64,000 bases of DNA, taken from an uncultured Lachnospiraceae bacterium. GTDB lineage: Bacteria; Bacillota; Clostridia; Lachnospirales; Lachnospiraceae. The DNA lies in the NCBI GenBank assembly GCA_910584685.1, contig CAJUAO010000008.1, positions 74,557 through 138,556 on the forward strand, read 5' to 3'. Below, in pieces: positions 34,372 to 44,500 of the stretch; the first letter of the stretch is position 1; the number at the start of each line of letters is the position of its first letter. Both the position numbers and the translations under genes were made by a program. Under the pieces are notes generated by a model that was not told the DNA's origin, did not search any database, and worked only from the letters and a program-made list of their open reading frames with translations.

Positions 34372-35025
34372 CTATAGGGAAAGAAGCAGACTGTGAAGCT
34401 CCGGTACTGTCCGTACTATATGCTCAGCCCCGGCAGCTTCAAGCTCCCCGGCTTTGGCAAAGCCGTAATATACTCCCACAGATGAAAGTTGAGCCTCCTT
34501 AGCGCCTATAATGTCATGCTCACGGTCGCCTATCATAAGAACGTGTTCTCTTTTATTGGAAGCGCCTAAGCATGACAGCGCCTCCTCAATAACCTCCGTC
34601 TTTTTTGAGCGGGTGTTATCTAAAAGGCTGCCGGTTATCTGGGTGAAGTATTGTGAAAATTCAAATTTATCAAGTATACGCTTCGCAAAAATCTCAGGCT
34701 TTGAGGTGGCGACGCCAAGGATTTTTCCCTTTTCCCTTAAGTCCTTTAACAGCTCTTTTATTCCGTCATAGGGAGCGCATTCATATATGCCCTCCTCCTT
34801 ATAGCGTTCTCTGTATTTGGAGACCGCCTGCGCGCTTTTTTCCTCGTCAAAGCCATAAAACATCTGAAATGACTGGTGAAGGGGAGGACCTATAAATTTT
34901 TCAAGATTATCAGGATTATCCTCAAATATGCCATAATCAGCCAAAGCATATTGAACGCAGTTTACTATTCCCGGCTTTGTGTTGAAAAGAGTTCCGTCTA
35001 AATCAAATAAAAGTATATCCTTCAT
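34372..35025 (-). CDS. HAD-superfamily phosphatase, phosphoglycolate-phosphatase-like
   Basis: 217 residues, soluble. HAD motif I is FDLDGTLFN (nucleophile Asp 8 and general acid Asp 10). Motif II is LGVATSKP. Motif III/IV is KKTEVIEEAL plus MIGDREHDIIGAKEA. An alpha-helical C1 cap (about 17-85) is typical of the Gph/PgmB group. The start follows AAAGGAGAAGA. It is monocistronic on the minus strand. The physiological substrate could be phosphoglycolate, a sugar phosphate or a nucleotide. Confidence 0.87.
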   Translation of the reverse strand: MKDILLFDLDGTLFNTKPGIVNCVQYALADYGIFEDNPDNLEKFIGPPLHQSFQMFYGFDEEKSAQAVSKYRERYKEEGIYECAPYDGIKELLKDLREKGKILGVATSKPEIFAKRILDKFEFSQYFTQITGSLLDNTRSKKTEVIEEALSCLGASNKREHVLMIGDREHDIIGAKEAQLSSVGVYYGFAKAGELEAAGAEHIVRTVPELHSLLLSL

Positions 35026-35240
35026 AAGTCTTCTCCTTTATATTTTGTAAGAATGTATTATACAACAAAAAAATTAATTTGGAAAGCATAATAAATCTTT
35101 AAAAGCAATAAGTCCGATTAAAATTGCAGCAGCCGTAGAGGCAGGCGGAGGGGCGCTATAAATTACTGGACATAATCACTTTAATGTGTTAAAATTATAC
35201 ATTATAAAATCGTTAGTAATAAAAATGGAGGAAATATAAT

Positions 35241-35558
35241 ATGAATAAAAAAATAAGGTCTGATGAGGTAACACATTTATTTGAGGCTATACTCACCTTG
35301 GAAAACGAGGAGGAGTGTTATCAGTTTTTTGAGGATTTATGTACTGTAAATGAGCTTTTATCCTTAGCCCAAAGGTATGAAGTGGCAAAAATGCTTAGAA
35401 ATAAAAACACATATATGGATATAGCGGGAAAAACAGGCGCATCTACAGCTACCATAAGCAGGGTAAACCGTTCTCTTAATTATGGCAACGACGGATATGA
35501 TATGGTGTTTGGGAGAGTGGACAGTGAGAATGAAGCTAATGTGGAGGCTGATGAATAA
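35241..35558 (+). CDS. YerC/YecD family TrpR-related DNA-binding protein
   Basis: 105 residues. The Trp-repressor-like helix-turn-helix is clear: FFEDLCTVNELLSLAQRYEVAKMLRNKNTYMDIAGKTGASTATISRVNRSLNYG (about 33-84). Tryptophan-binding is not conserved in this group, and the family is a widespread Firmicute regulator of unknown ligand. The C-terminal about 20 residues are acidic. The start follows ATGGAGG. It is monocistronic, followed by a long inverted repeat. Confidence 0.87.
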   Translation: MNKKIRSDEVTHLFEAILTLENEEECYQFFEDLCTVNELLSLAQRYEVAKMLRNKNTYMDIAGKTGASTATISRVNRSLNYGNDGYDMVFGRVDSENEANVEADE

Positions 35559-35593
35559 ATAGAGTTTGTAAAGTAAAGAGTGTAGGTTCTTTG

Positions 35594-35672
35594 AATTAAA
35601 GGCTATATAATATCTTAAAAGCAGTTTTACAGGCGGTTGCATCTGTTTTAAGGTATCCTATAGCCTTTAATT
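35594..35672. terminator. 14-bp inverted repeat between convergent genes
   Basis: AATTAAAGGCTATA (35594-35607) and TATAGCCTTTAATT (35659-35672) are perfect arms with a 51-nt loop. They separate the YerC-like gene from the minus-strand DUF1836 gene. It may act as a two-way terminator. Confidence 0.5.
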
Positions 35673-35706
35673 GCTTTTAGCTCTGCTGTATATGGAGAAA
35701 TACTAA

Positions 35707-36396
35707 TTATCTGACAGCTTTCTCATTTTTGGTTGTCTTTTCGGTTTTGACAGCTTCTTTCTTTTCTTTATCACCGGATTTTTTTGCGGCAGCCTTTAAA
35801 GCCTCAGCCTTTGAAAGCTGTTCCTTTTCCATTTCATCTATCATTTCTTCAATCAGTTGCTTTTTCATATACACATCAATTCCCAAAAGTGAAATAAAGA
35901 AAAGCTTCTCCAAATATTCGTCAGAGCTGTCTGCGTTTTCCATACATTTTCCGGCAAGTCCGCCTGCGTTAATAATATCCCTCTTAAAGCCGTCCATTAT
36001 ATTTGGAAAGCATTTTAAAAGCTCTGAGTATATATTGGAAAGTGCAGGCTTTTTGTCTGATTTGAAGTATTTTTCGGAAAGCTCGCAGGTTAAGGTTTTA
36101 ATATCGCCTATAGTGAGAAAGCTTTTAAAATAGTATATAAACGTAAGCAAAAGAACATGGTCCTTTGAATACTTCTTTTTCTCAGGTGATGGAAGTAACT
36201 CATTTTTGGCGTAATTATTTATCATGGTCTTAGTAAGCACCTTATCGTCGTCAGCGCGCTTAAGCCTGCCTAAATGATTTTCCATAAATGTTGTTACCTG
36301 GTCCATGTAAAGCTCTATATTAGGAATATCCTCAGGCTTTATTAAATTCATATTTTTAAGCAGCCTGTCTATATAATCATTTGTGTTAATTGACAT
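35707..36396 (-). CDS. DUF1836 family protein
   Basis: About 229 residues. The DUF1836 core (about residues 10-150) has the winged-helix-like stretch LTKTMINNYAKNELLPSPEKKKYSKDHVLLLTFIYYFKSFLTIGDIKTL, reminiscent of MerR-type helix-turn-helix domains. The C-terminal about 50 residues are charged (KAEALKAAAKKSGDKEKKEAVKTEK). Two starts are possible. The ATG at 36414 has no ribosome binding site, while the ATG at 36396 follows GAGGGAG closely, so the latter is preferred. Function is unknown; the core suggests DNA binding. Confidence 0.78.
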   Translation of the reverse strand: MSINTNDYIDRLLKNMNLIKPEDIPNIELYMDQVTTFMENHLGRLKRADDDKVLTKTMINNYAKNELLPSPEKKKYSKDHVLLLTFIYYFKSFLTIGDIKTLTCELSEKYFKSDKKPALSNIYSELLKCFPNIMDGFKRDIINAGGLAGKCMENADSSDEYLEKLFFISLLGIDVYMKKQLIEEMIDEMEKEQLSKAEALKAAAKKSGDKEKKEAVKTEKTTKNEKAVR

Positions 36397-36549
36397 ATGC
36401 TCCCTCTTTTCCATAAAATATTATCATATACAATATATGATGCTTTGGTAATAACTAGATTATATAGTATTCAAAACCATATAGCAAGTTTTTTGTGAGA
36501 ATTTTTATAAATTTACCCATTACCACGTTATATTGTGCAAAAATAAATA

Positions 36550-36578
36550 ATGACATTAAATTGCTAATATGCTATACT
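36550..36578 (+). promoter_or_regulatory. Promoter of the PspA-like gene
   Basis: ATGACA (36550-36555), 17 nt, TATACT (36573-36578). The leader is about 50 nt. Confidence 0.65.
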
Positions 36579-36634
36579 TAAATGGCGTTAAATGTGAAAT
36601 TAAAATATTATATTAACTTAAGGAGGGTATTTAC

Positions 36635-37318
36635 ATGGGTATTATTTCAAGATTTAAGGACATTATGTCGGCAAACATCAATGCATTATTGGACAAGGCA
36701 GAAAACCCGGAGAAAATGATTGACCAGTATCTTAGAAACCTTCAGGATGATTTAGGCAAGGTTAAAGCCGAGACTGCTTCGGTTATGGCAGAGGAGACAA
36801 GATGCAAGAGAGCACTGGATGAGTGTAATGCAGAGATAGCAAAATTTCAGAATTATGCCGTAAAGGCTGTTGAAGCAGGAAATGATGATGATGCAAGACA
36901 GTTCCTTACAAAGAAAAACCAGCTTTTGGAAAAGCAGGCTTCCCTTCAGCAGGCATACACACTTGCAGCAGATAATGCAGCAAAGATGAAACAGATGCAT
37001 GACAAGCTTGTAGGGGATATAAATGAGCTGAATACAAAGAAGGAAGCTATTAAGGCAAAAATGGCTGTGGCAAAGACACAGGAGAGAATCAATAAGATTG
37101 GCTCGTCAGTGGCAGGCGCAGAAAATAATATGTCAGCCTTTGGAAGAATGGAAGCAAAGGTAGATAAGATGCTTGACGAGGCAAACGCTATGGCGGAGCT
37201 TAATGATTTGTCAGCAAATGACCCGACGGCAGCATTGGCAGAAAAGTATGAGGATAAGCAGGAGGCTACAGCGGTAGATGACGAGCTGGCAGCATTAAAG
37301 GCATCATTAGGCAAATAA
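36635..37318 (+). CDS. PspA/IM30 (LiaH-like) envelope-stress protein
   Basis: 227 residues, almost entirely coiled coil; this ESCRT-III-like peripheral membrane protein family assembles on damaged membranes. The start MGIISRFKDIMSANINALLDKAENPEKMIDQYLRNLQ is the family signature with an amphipathic N-terminal helix. Long Ala/Glu/Lys helices run to about residue 190, and an acidic end (DDELAALKASLGK) follows. The start follows TTAAGGAGGG. It is paired with an SPFH-domain gene 136 nt downstream, an arrangement also seen in other Firmicutes. Confidence 0.92.
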   Translation: MGIISRFKDIMSANINALLDKAENPEKMIDQYLRNLQDDLGKVKAETASVMAEETRCKRALDECNAEIAKFQNYAVKAVEAGNDDDARQFLTKKNQLLEKQASLQQAYTLAADNAAKMKQMHDKLVGDINELNTKKEAIKAKMAVAKTQERINKIGSSVAGAENNMSAFGRMEAKVDKMLDEANAMAELNDLSANDPTAALAEKYEDKQEATAVDDELAALKASLGK

Positions 37319-37320
37319 AA

Positions 37321-37368
37321 AATTATCGGCTTTAGCCGATAATTGCAAATTCAGCGGAGCTGAATTTG
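37321..37368 (+). promoter_or_regulatory. Two adjacent perfect hairpins after the PspA-like gene
   Basis: AATTATCGGC-TTTA-GCCGATAATT (37321-37344) and CAAATTCAGC-GGA-GCTGAATTTG (37346-37368). Each stem is 10 bp with no mismatch and no T-run follows. They may weaken read-through into, or set the transcript end before, the SPFH gene. Confidence 0.5.
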
Positions 37369-37454
37369 TGGCTTGTATGACGGACTTTTCTATATATTAA
37401 AAAAGTGTCAGTATATATTTTTTGCTTAATGAATGAATTTGGAGGTAATTTATT

Positions 37455-38522
37455 ATGGGATTATTCAGCAGCCAGTTTTCTAATGTTGTAGAGTGGCAGG
37501 AAAACAGGGATGATGTCATTTTCTGGAAATGGAACAATGACGAGATAAAGAAGGGCAGCCGTCTTATTATAAGACAGGGACAGGACGCCATATTTATGTA
37601 TAACGGCAGGGTGGAAGGTATATTTGAGGATGAGGGCAGCTTTGACATTGAGTCGGACATTATTCCGTTCCTTTCTACTCTTAAGGGCTTTAAATTTGGC
37701 TTTAACAGCGGCATACGCGCAGAAGTGCTTTTTATTAATACTAAGGAATTTACGGTAAGGTGGGGCACAAAGAGCGCAATCAATATTCCGGCGCCGCAGC
37801 TTAATCTGCCGGGAGGAATGCCAATAAGAGCCTTTGGAACGTTTAACTGTAAGGTATCAGACCGTCAGGCCCTTATAGATAAGGTAGCAGGCGTAAAGGA
37901 AATATTTACCATTGAAGATATAAGGGACAGGGTTATCTCAATGCTTGACCAGCTTCTTATGAAATGGATAACGAAGGAAGGCAAGGATATGTTTAACCTT
38001 CAGGCAAATGCCTACGATATAGCAAAGGGCTTACAGACAGACCTTGATATGGAAATTTACAAGATTGGCATTACCATAACAGGCTTTCAGATTTCCAGCT
38101 TTTCATATCCGGAAGAGATTCAGGCTATGCAGAGAAAGGCAGCCTCACAGAGCATGATAGGAGACATGAACCGCTATCAGCAGGTAGCCATGACAGACGC
38201 TATGGCAAAGGGAAATAACGCAGGAGGAAATATGGCTACAAATATGGCGGGTATGCAGATGGGCATGATGATGGGGCAGCAGATGGTAAATAATATGACA
38301 GCCGCCATGAATAATAATTCAAATAACGGAATGAATAATAACATGAACGGCAATATGAACAACAATATGAACAATGGCATGAATACAAGCGGCAGTATGA
38401 ACGATACTGTAAATAACGGACCGCAGTCAAATATTGCCGAGGGACCTAAGTTTTGTCCGAATTGCGGCACAGCGGCTACAGGCTCAAATTTTTGCAGCAA
38501 CTGCGGATATAAGTTAAGATAG
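37455..38522 (+). CDS. SPFH-domain protein with C-terminal zinc ribbon (YdjI-like)
   Basis: 355 residues. The SPFH/virion-core-like domain (about 1-235) includes DVIFWKWNNDEIKKGSRLIIRQGQDAIFMYNGRVEGIF at the start. A low-complexity Met/Asn/Gly linker (about 255-325, units such as GNMNNN) follows. The C-terminus is a zinc ribbon CPNCG...CSNCG (Cys near 333, 336, 347, 350). In B. subtilis a related protein (YdjI) is encoded with a PspA homologue and recruits it to the membrane, so the upstream PspA-like gene is the likely partner. The start follows TTTGGAGG. Confidence 0.87.
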   Translation: MGLFSSQFSNVVEWQENRDDVIFWKWNNDEIKKGSRLIIRQGQDAIFMYNGRVEGIFEDEGSFDIESDIIPFLSTLKGFKFGFNSGIRAEVLFINTKEFTVRWGTKSAINIPAPQLNLPGGMPIRAFGTFNCKVSDRQALIDKVAGVKEIFTIEDIRDRVISMLDQLLMKWITKEGKDMFNLQANAYDIAKGLQTDLDMEIYKIGITITGFQISSFSYPEEIQAMQRKAASQSMIGDMNRYQQVAMTDAMAKGNNAGGNMATNMAGMQMGMMMGQQMVNNMTAAMNNNSNNGMNNNMNGNMNNNMNNGMNTSGSMNDTVNNGPQSNIAEGPKFCPNCGTAATGSNFCSNCGYKLR

Positions 38523-38538
38523 AAATATTACAAAAGAA

Positions 38539-38590
38539 AAGTAAAAAGGCAAAGTTAGTTCCCAACCGGGGCAGACTTGCCTTTTTACTT
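38539..38590 (+). terminator. Terminator after the SPFH gene
   Basis: AAGTAAAAAGGCAAAGT (38539-38555) pairs with ACTTGCCTTTTTACTT (38575-38590) with one bulge; the T-rich right arm supplies the U-run. Confidence 0.8.
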
Positions 38591-38642
38591 AATTTTACAA
38601 GTTAGGGACATAAGCGTAAATGCAGATATCGGGAGACAGAAA

Positions 38643-40982
38643 ATGAATATATATGATACATTGAATGAACAGCAGAAAAAGGGCGTGTTTACCACTGAGG
38701 GACCTGTTCTTATTTTAGCGGGAGCGGGAAGCGGAAAAACAAGAGTGATAACTCACAGAATTGCATATTTAATAGAAGAAAAACAGGTAAATCCGTGGAA
38801 TATTATGGCAATTACCTTTACAAATAAAGCGGCGTCAGAAATGAGGGAGAGAATTGATAACCTTATAGGCTTTGGTTCAGAAAGCATATGGGTAAGCACC
38901 TTTCATTCATCCTGTGTACGTATTCTCCGAAGGTTTATAGACAGGCTCGGCTACGATAATAATTTTACCATATATGATACTGACGACCAGAAAACTGTAA
39001 TGAAGGATATTTGTAAAAGATTAAATATAGATACAAAAAATATAAAGGAAAAGGCTGTTTTAAGCATAATATCATCAGCAAAAAACGAAATGCTTTCGCC
39101 GGAGCAGTTTAGGAAGAAAAATGAGGAAAGTCTTGGCATGAGGAAGATAGCGGACGCATATAAGGAATATCAGGAGCAGCTTAAGAAAAATAATGCTTTG
39201 GATTTTGATGATTTACTTGTGCTTACGGTAAAGCTTTTTCAGGAGTACCCGGATGTGCTGGAGAAATATCAGGAGAGATTTAAGTATATTATGGTTGACG
39301 AGTATCAGGATACAAATACGGTGCAGTTTAATTTTATAAGCCTCCTTGCGGGAAAATACAGAAACCTTTGCGTGGTAGGCGACGACGACCAGTCAATATA
39401 TAAATTCAGAGGAGCGAATATAGCCAATATACTTGATTTTGAGGAGCTGTTTGATGACACCACGGTCATAAAGCTTGAGCAGAATTACCGTTCAAAGGCA
39501 AATATTTTAAATGCCGCAAACGGAGTTATTGCAAATAACAGGGGAAGAAAGCCAAAATCCTTGTGGACTGATAAGGAGGACGGCGAGCTTATAAGGTTCT
39601 GCCAGTATGAAAATAATTATGATGAGGCGGAAAGCATTGCTTCTGACATAAAGAAAAATGCGGAGGATGGCATATTTACATATAATCAGTGCGTATGTCT
39701 GTACAGAACTAACGCGCAGTCGCGAACATTGGAGGAAAAGCTTATAGCCTTAAATATTCCATATAAGCTTTTTGGGGGAGTAAACTTTTATGCCCGTAAG
39801 GAAATAAAGGATATGCTGGCATACCTTAAGACGGTTGACAACGGCAGGGATGATGTTGCAGTAAAAAGAATAATAAATATACCAAAGAGAGGAATAGGCT
39901 TAACCACAATAGACAGAATTCAAGGTTACGCAGACAGTCAGGGAATAAGCTTTTTTGACGCGCTGCTTGATATAGACAGCGTACCGGGAGCTGGAAGAGC
40001 CGCAGGAAAGGTAAGAGAGTTTACAAATTTTATAAGAGTTATCAGAAGTAAGCTTGGAGAATTTCCCCTTACGGAGATAATGGACGATATTATAGACGGA
40101 ACAGGCTACGTGGAGGAGCTTAGGGCTGAAAATACGGAGGAGTCCAGAGGAAGAATAGAAAATATAGATGAGCTTGTGTCGAAGCTTGCCGATTATGAGA
40201 CAGGAGTGGAGCAGCCTACGCTTTCAGGCTTTTTGGAGGAGGTTGCCCTTGTGGCTGATATAGACAATCTTGAAAATAACAGCGATTATGTGGCGCTTAT
40301 GACTGTTCACAGCGCAAAGGGACTTGAGTTTCCAAAGGTATATCTGTGCGGCATGGAGGACGGCTTATTTCCAAGCTATATGAGTATTCAGTCGGAGGAC
40401 CCTACGGATATAGAGGAGGAGAGAAGACTCTGCTACGTGGCAGTTACAAGGGCGATGGAAAGCCTTACGATTACATGCGCAAAGGCCCGTATGCAAAGGG
40501 GCGAGGTTCAGTATAATAAAATATCACGGTTTGTAAGGGAAATTCCGGGCAGACTATTAAATACCGATGCCGCAAATTCAAATTCCATAAATACAAGAGC
40601 AGGAGCCTTATCGGCAGCAGCATTTTTGGGAAATATGTCAAGGCCAAGCCCATATCAGGCGGCAAGGCGTGTGGAGAAAACAAAGCCCTATGAATTGCCA
40701 AAATCCATGTCGGCGGCAGACTTGGTGAGTCATGGGTTGGTTAAGAAGGGCTTTGGAAATTCAGATAATAACACGAAAAACGAAGCATCCGGTACGGAGA
40801 CTTCCGGCGCATATGGCCTAGGCTATGACGTGGGGGATAAGGTAAGGCATATAAAGTTTGGCACAGGCACGGTATTGTCTATAAGGGACGGAGGAAGGGA
40901 TTATGAAGTAACCGTGGATTTTCAAAATGCAGGAGTGAAAAAAATGTTTGCCTCCTTTGCAAAGCTGAAAAAAACCGACTAA
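38643..40982 (+). CDS. pcrA: ATP-dependent DNA helicase PcrA/UvrD
   Basis: Superfamily 1A 3'-5' helicase for repair and rolling-circle replication, 779 residues. Motifs: Q-motif LNEQQKKGV, Walker A LAGAGSGKTR, Ia AITFTNKAASEMRERI, II VDEYQDTN, III GDDDQSIYKFRGA, IV EQNYRSK, V VHSAKGLEFPKVYL, VI RRLCYVAVTRAMESL. The C-terminal Tudor-like RNA-polymerase-binding domain (DVGDKVRHIKFGTGTVLSI) is present. Start: the ATG at 38643 follows CGGGAGACAG; an upstream in-frame ATG at 38577 lies in the terminator of the previous gene and lacks a binding site. Confidence 0.96.
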   Translation: MNIYDTLNEQQKKGVFTTEGPVLILAGAGSGKTRVITHRIAYLIEEKQVNPWNIMAITFTNKAASEMRERIDNLIGFGSESIWVSTFHSSCVRILRRFIDRLGYDNNFTIYDTDDQKTVMKDICKRLNIDTKNIKEKAVLSIISSAKNEMLSPEQFRKKNEESLGMRKIADAYKEYQEQLKKNNALDFDDLLVLTVKLFQEYPDVLEKYQERFKYIMVDEYQDTNTVQFNFISLLAGKYRNLCVVGDDDQSIYKFRGANIANILDFEELFDDTTVIKLEQNYRSKANILNAANGVIANNRGRKPKSLWTDKEDGELIRFCQYENNYDEAESIASDIKKNAEDGIFTYNQCVCLYRTNAQSRTLEEKLIALNIPYKLFGGVNFYARKEIKDMLAYLKTVDNGRDDVAVKRIINIPKRGIGLTTIDRIQGYADSQGISFFDALLDIDSVPGAGRAAGKVREFTNFIRVIRSKLGEFPLTEIMDDIIDGTGYVEELRAENTEESRGRIENIDELVSKLADYETGVEQPTLSGFLEEVALVADIDNLENNSDYVALMTVHSAKGLEFPKVYLCGMEDGLFPSYMSIQSEDPTDIEEERRLCYVAVTRAMESLTITCAKARMQRGEVQYNKISRFVREIPGRLLNTDAANSNSINTRAGALSAAAFLGNMSRPSPYQAARRVEKTKPYELPKSMSAADLVSHGLVKKGFGNSDNNTKNEASGTETSGAYGLGYDVGDKVRHIKFGTGTVLSIRDGGRDYEVTVDFQNAGVKKMFASFAKLKKTD

Positions 40983-41020
40983 AGGTCATTTCAAAAAGTA
41001 GTAGTAAAATATGAAAAATG

Positions 41021-41129
41021 TGGTATAATAGTCTCAACAAAGCTGAGCCAATTATGTGCAGAAAGCCGCACAGGAATAAGGTTAATAGTCTCAGCAAAGC
41101 ATAAGCCTGTTTGCATACTGAGCTTATGC
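41021..41129 (+). promoter_or_regulatory. Promoter and structured leader, copy 2 of the leader family
   Basis: An extended -10, TGGTATAAT (41021-41029), is followed by the direct repeats ATAATAGTCTCAACAAAGC and TTAATAGTCTCAGCAAAGC. A TGTGC...GCACA mini-hairpin (41055-41072) lies between them, then a perfect GCATAAGC...GCTTATGC hairpin (41099-41129, 15-nt loop). The segment GCACAGGAATAAG-GTTAATAGTCTC parallels the leader at 6871-6898. It serves the small membrane protein at 41176. Confidence 0.5.
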
Positions 41130-41175
41130 ATTGGAAATTTCCTAATATATTAAAAAAGAAAGGGCGTGTAATTAA

Positions 41176-41427
41176 ATGAACAAGGTTGAAGAAATTATTG
41201 CAGCAACAAAGCTTGGCGAGTTAATGCACAAAAAGGAAGAGGAAGCAAGAAAGAAAAATACAGTGTGGATAGTTCTTACTGTTATTGCAGCGGTAGCTGC
41301 CGCAGCAGGTATAGCATATGCGTTGTATAAGCATTTCTCACCAAAGTATATGGATGATTTTGAGGAAGACTTTGACGATGATTTTGAAGATTTCGACGAT
41401 GATTTCTTTGAGGATGAGAATGCGTAA
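41176..41427 (+). CDS. Small membrane protein with acidic tail, unknown
   Basis: 83 residues. A charged N-terminal helix (EEIIAATKLGELMHKKEEEARKK) precedes one membrane segment at about 29-50 (VWIVLTVIAAVAAAAGIAYALY). A strongly acidic cytoplasmic or outside tail follows, DDFEEDFDDDFEDFDDDFFEDE. A similar layout is common in short Firmicute envelope proteins of unknown role. AGAAAGGG lies before the ATG. It is monocistronic between a structured leader and a strong terminator. Confidence 0.7.
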   Translation: MNKVEEIIAATKLGELMHKKEEEARKKNTVWIVLTVIAAVAAAAGIAYALYKHFSPKYMDDFEEDFDDDFEDFDDDFFEDENA

Positions 41428-41460
41428 TTAAATTTAAGAGGACTGTTATATTAGCAGAAT

Positions 41461-41515
41461 ATATGCAGGATATAGGTTTCATTGGGATTGAAGCCTATAT
41501 CCTGCATATTTTTTA
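41461..41515 (+). terminator. Strong Rho-independent terminator
   Basis: ATATGCAGGATATAGG (41461-41476) and CCTATATCCTGCATAT (41494-41509) form a perfect 16-bp stem followed by TTTTTT. Confidence 0.92.
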
Positions 41516-41543
41516 ATTAAGCAGCTGATATTGTTTTAACAGC

Positions 41544-44500
41544 TTATGTGGTTGTATGCTCTTTTCTTTTTTTATAAAGGGCAGTCATGATAATTCCAAA
41601 TCCGCCTGTAAGCAAGAGGAAAATTAAAACTGCATATTGATTATTCACTGTATCGCTTGTTTGAGGGGAGTTGCAGCTCCCGGTTTATCAGAGTCCTTGT
41701 CTCCCGCCGCCGGATTTGAGCCGTTGCCACTGTTATCAGTATTGTTATCATTGCCGCCGTTGCCGCCGCCATTGTTGTCATTATTATTGTCGTCAGTTTG
41801 AGGAGGCTGTGAGCTGCCTGATTTTTCGCTGTAAGCCAGCGCATATGTTGAAAATTTATCGGATTTGATTGTAACGGTATTTATATCATCATCCAAATCC
41901 TCAAGAACGTCGCTTACGCCGTCATGAATACGAATGACGGAATACTTTCTGTCAGCCCCTAAAAGAGCCTTAGGAAGCTCAAATTTAATGGTAACAGGAC
42001 TGTTTGTCCGGGTGATTTTCTCCTGAAGCTCTCCAATGAACTTCAGAAGATTTACATCAAGATACTGTCCCAGCACGTAGTCGGGAAGGGCGCTTAAGGC
42101 TTCATTTACCGCTGACTTATCCTCTGGGGAAATTGAAGCGTTTGCGTCTTCGACAGTCAATATAATCTGAATGTGAACGCCGCTTTCAGTCTGCTTTTTT
42201 TCTTCATCAGTCAGCACGGCTTCAATAAGCTCCTCGTTAGGAGTGGAAAGCTCTGTTTTAGGAGCAGCTTCCCCTGTCTGAATGTCAATTTTAATCATTC
42301 CGCTGTCAGGAGGCGCAGGGTTATCGTCGTCAGGATTTGAAGGCTTATCTTTTTTAGGAATATCTACAGGAGGCTTAGAAAGTCCACATATTTTATATTC
42401 CTCATGCTTTGAGCCTTTTTCGGCGACAGTTGCTTCCTTATCAATTTTCCATTCAAATTCATGAGATTCTTTATCCAGCTTTTCATTACATCCATTATTG
42501 GTACATTCATGATAATGGTAAGCGTCGTCAAAATTCCATTCTGTGCCGGCGCTGTGACCTGTCGCCTTTAGAATAACGCTGTTTCTATCAGTAATTTCTA
42601 CAGTGGCATTCTCATCGGAAAACCACTTATTACAGTTTTCGCATGTATAATATTCTTTATTGCCTGAGGCTGTGCAGGTTGGAGCAAGGCTCTTATGGTA
42701 AATTATGTGATGAGTATGTCCGAGGGCAGGAATTTTTTCAGTCTTTGTATTATTACATACCGTACAGCTAAATAGCTCTTCACCCTCAAGGAGCTCTGTT
42801 GGCTCTATTGTAACACGGACGCTGCTCCATGTGTGAGGCGCGCTATCGGCCTTGGCATCACAATTTTGGCATTTATGATAGTGATTGTCTGCATCATAAC
42901 TCCATGGGGTATTATTAAAGTCATGAATATGAATCATAAGCTGACCGTCCTTTAGCTTTTTCTCAAAGCTCTTGCCGGCGTAGCCGTTTGCAGTAACCGT
43001 TATATTAACATTTTCCAAGTCGCTTTCTGTAAAAGCGTAGACGCCTAAAGCTTTTAAAACAGGTATGTCCGGAAGTATTCCGTCGTCGGAAGACCATGAC
43101 CAGTTTACGGAGATTTTTGTTCCGTCAGGAACAGGCTGTCCCATTGTAACAGGAGTATTTAATGTGGCTGTCTGTTTATTCAGGGTTACATCTATATCGG
43201 TAGTGTTGCCGGAAATTGTTCCACCGGCAATATTAGCTGATTTTGCATTAACCACCTGTAAGCTTTTGGCGCTGCCTGTGAGAGAGCCGCTGTAAATAGT
43301 GAATACTGCATCGGAAGCCTTGTCAGACGTGCCGACGCTTATTGCTGCCGTATCTGCCGCTGTAATTTTGCCGTTTCCTTCACAGTCACACAGATTAAGA
43401 GAGCCGCGCCCGTCAATAAGTATATTTTTGTTAAGAGTTTTGCCGTTGAGACAAAGGTTGACAGCGCCGTTTATATTTATAGAGTAATTTAAAGACAGAT
43501 TTTCTTTAAGATACCAGTTTCCTTCAGGAAGAGCATAGCCCTTGTCCGTAAGAGCCACCTCGGCGCTTTCGGCATAGAGCTTTTCATCTTTAAAAACCAG
43601 CGGCTTATATTCCAAGGCTGTATGAGAGGCGTCCGTGCAGTTAGAGCCTGCGCAGATTTTATGAGAGTGAGGGACTTTTCTGATAACGGCTTCACCGTCA
43701 ACCAACGCTACCTATAAGGCGTCTGCCGAGCTTATAAAGTAATCTGCAGGAGACGCGCCGTTCATGTATTTGCTCCAGTCTGAGGTAAATGTACCGCAGG
43801 AGCTCATATCGCCTCCGTTTATAAATATATATGCCTTTTTATTTTCTTTGAAATTAAATGTATTTTCAATGGTTACTGTGCTGTTTTCGGATAATGCGGC
43901 AATATCCATAAATTCCTTCAGGGTTCTCCACATACTTTCTAAATCTATACCTTGTGAAGCTGCAAAATCCTTCATCATATTCAGCATACTAATTCTTAAG
44001 CTGCCGTTTCCTGATATATCAACCGTTCCTGAGAGAAAAACCTTTCCTGAATTGCAATCAACTCCGATTTCATCGTTATCTGTGATACATCCGCCGTACA
44101 TATTAAACACAGCGTTGCTGCCGGGAGGGATTGTTGCGGCAAAGCTGACACCGTTACGGTTTACGCCGCCGATAATTTTTCCGCTGTTTCCATCAGAGCA
44201 GTCGCAAAGAGTAAAGTTTCTGTCTGTAAGAATGCGTATTACAGAGTCTCCGTTTCCGTTTACACGTATGGATTTACCGTTAAGACACAGCTTAACATCT
44301 CCCTCTGCAGGTTCCCATTCATCATCCAGGACGATATCCTTTGTTAAATAAAAATTACCTGTCGTCTGAGGAAGGGAATTATCTGACGTCCATTCCTCCC
44401 ATGTTATGTCAGAATGATTGTCAGAGCAGCCAGCATCATTGCAGACCTTGTGAGAGTGGTCATCAGGCGCTGCATACATATTGTTTTTTGCAGTAAGCAT

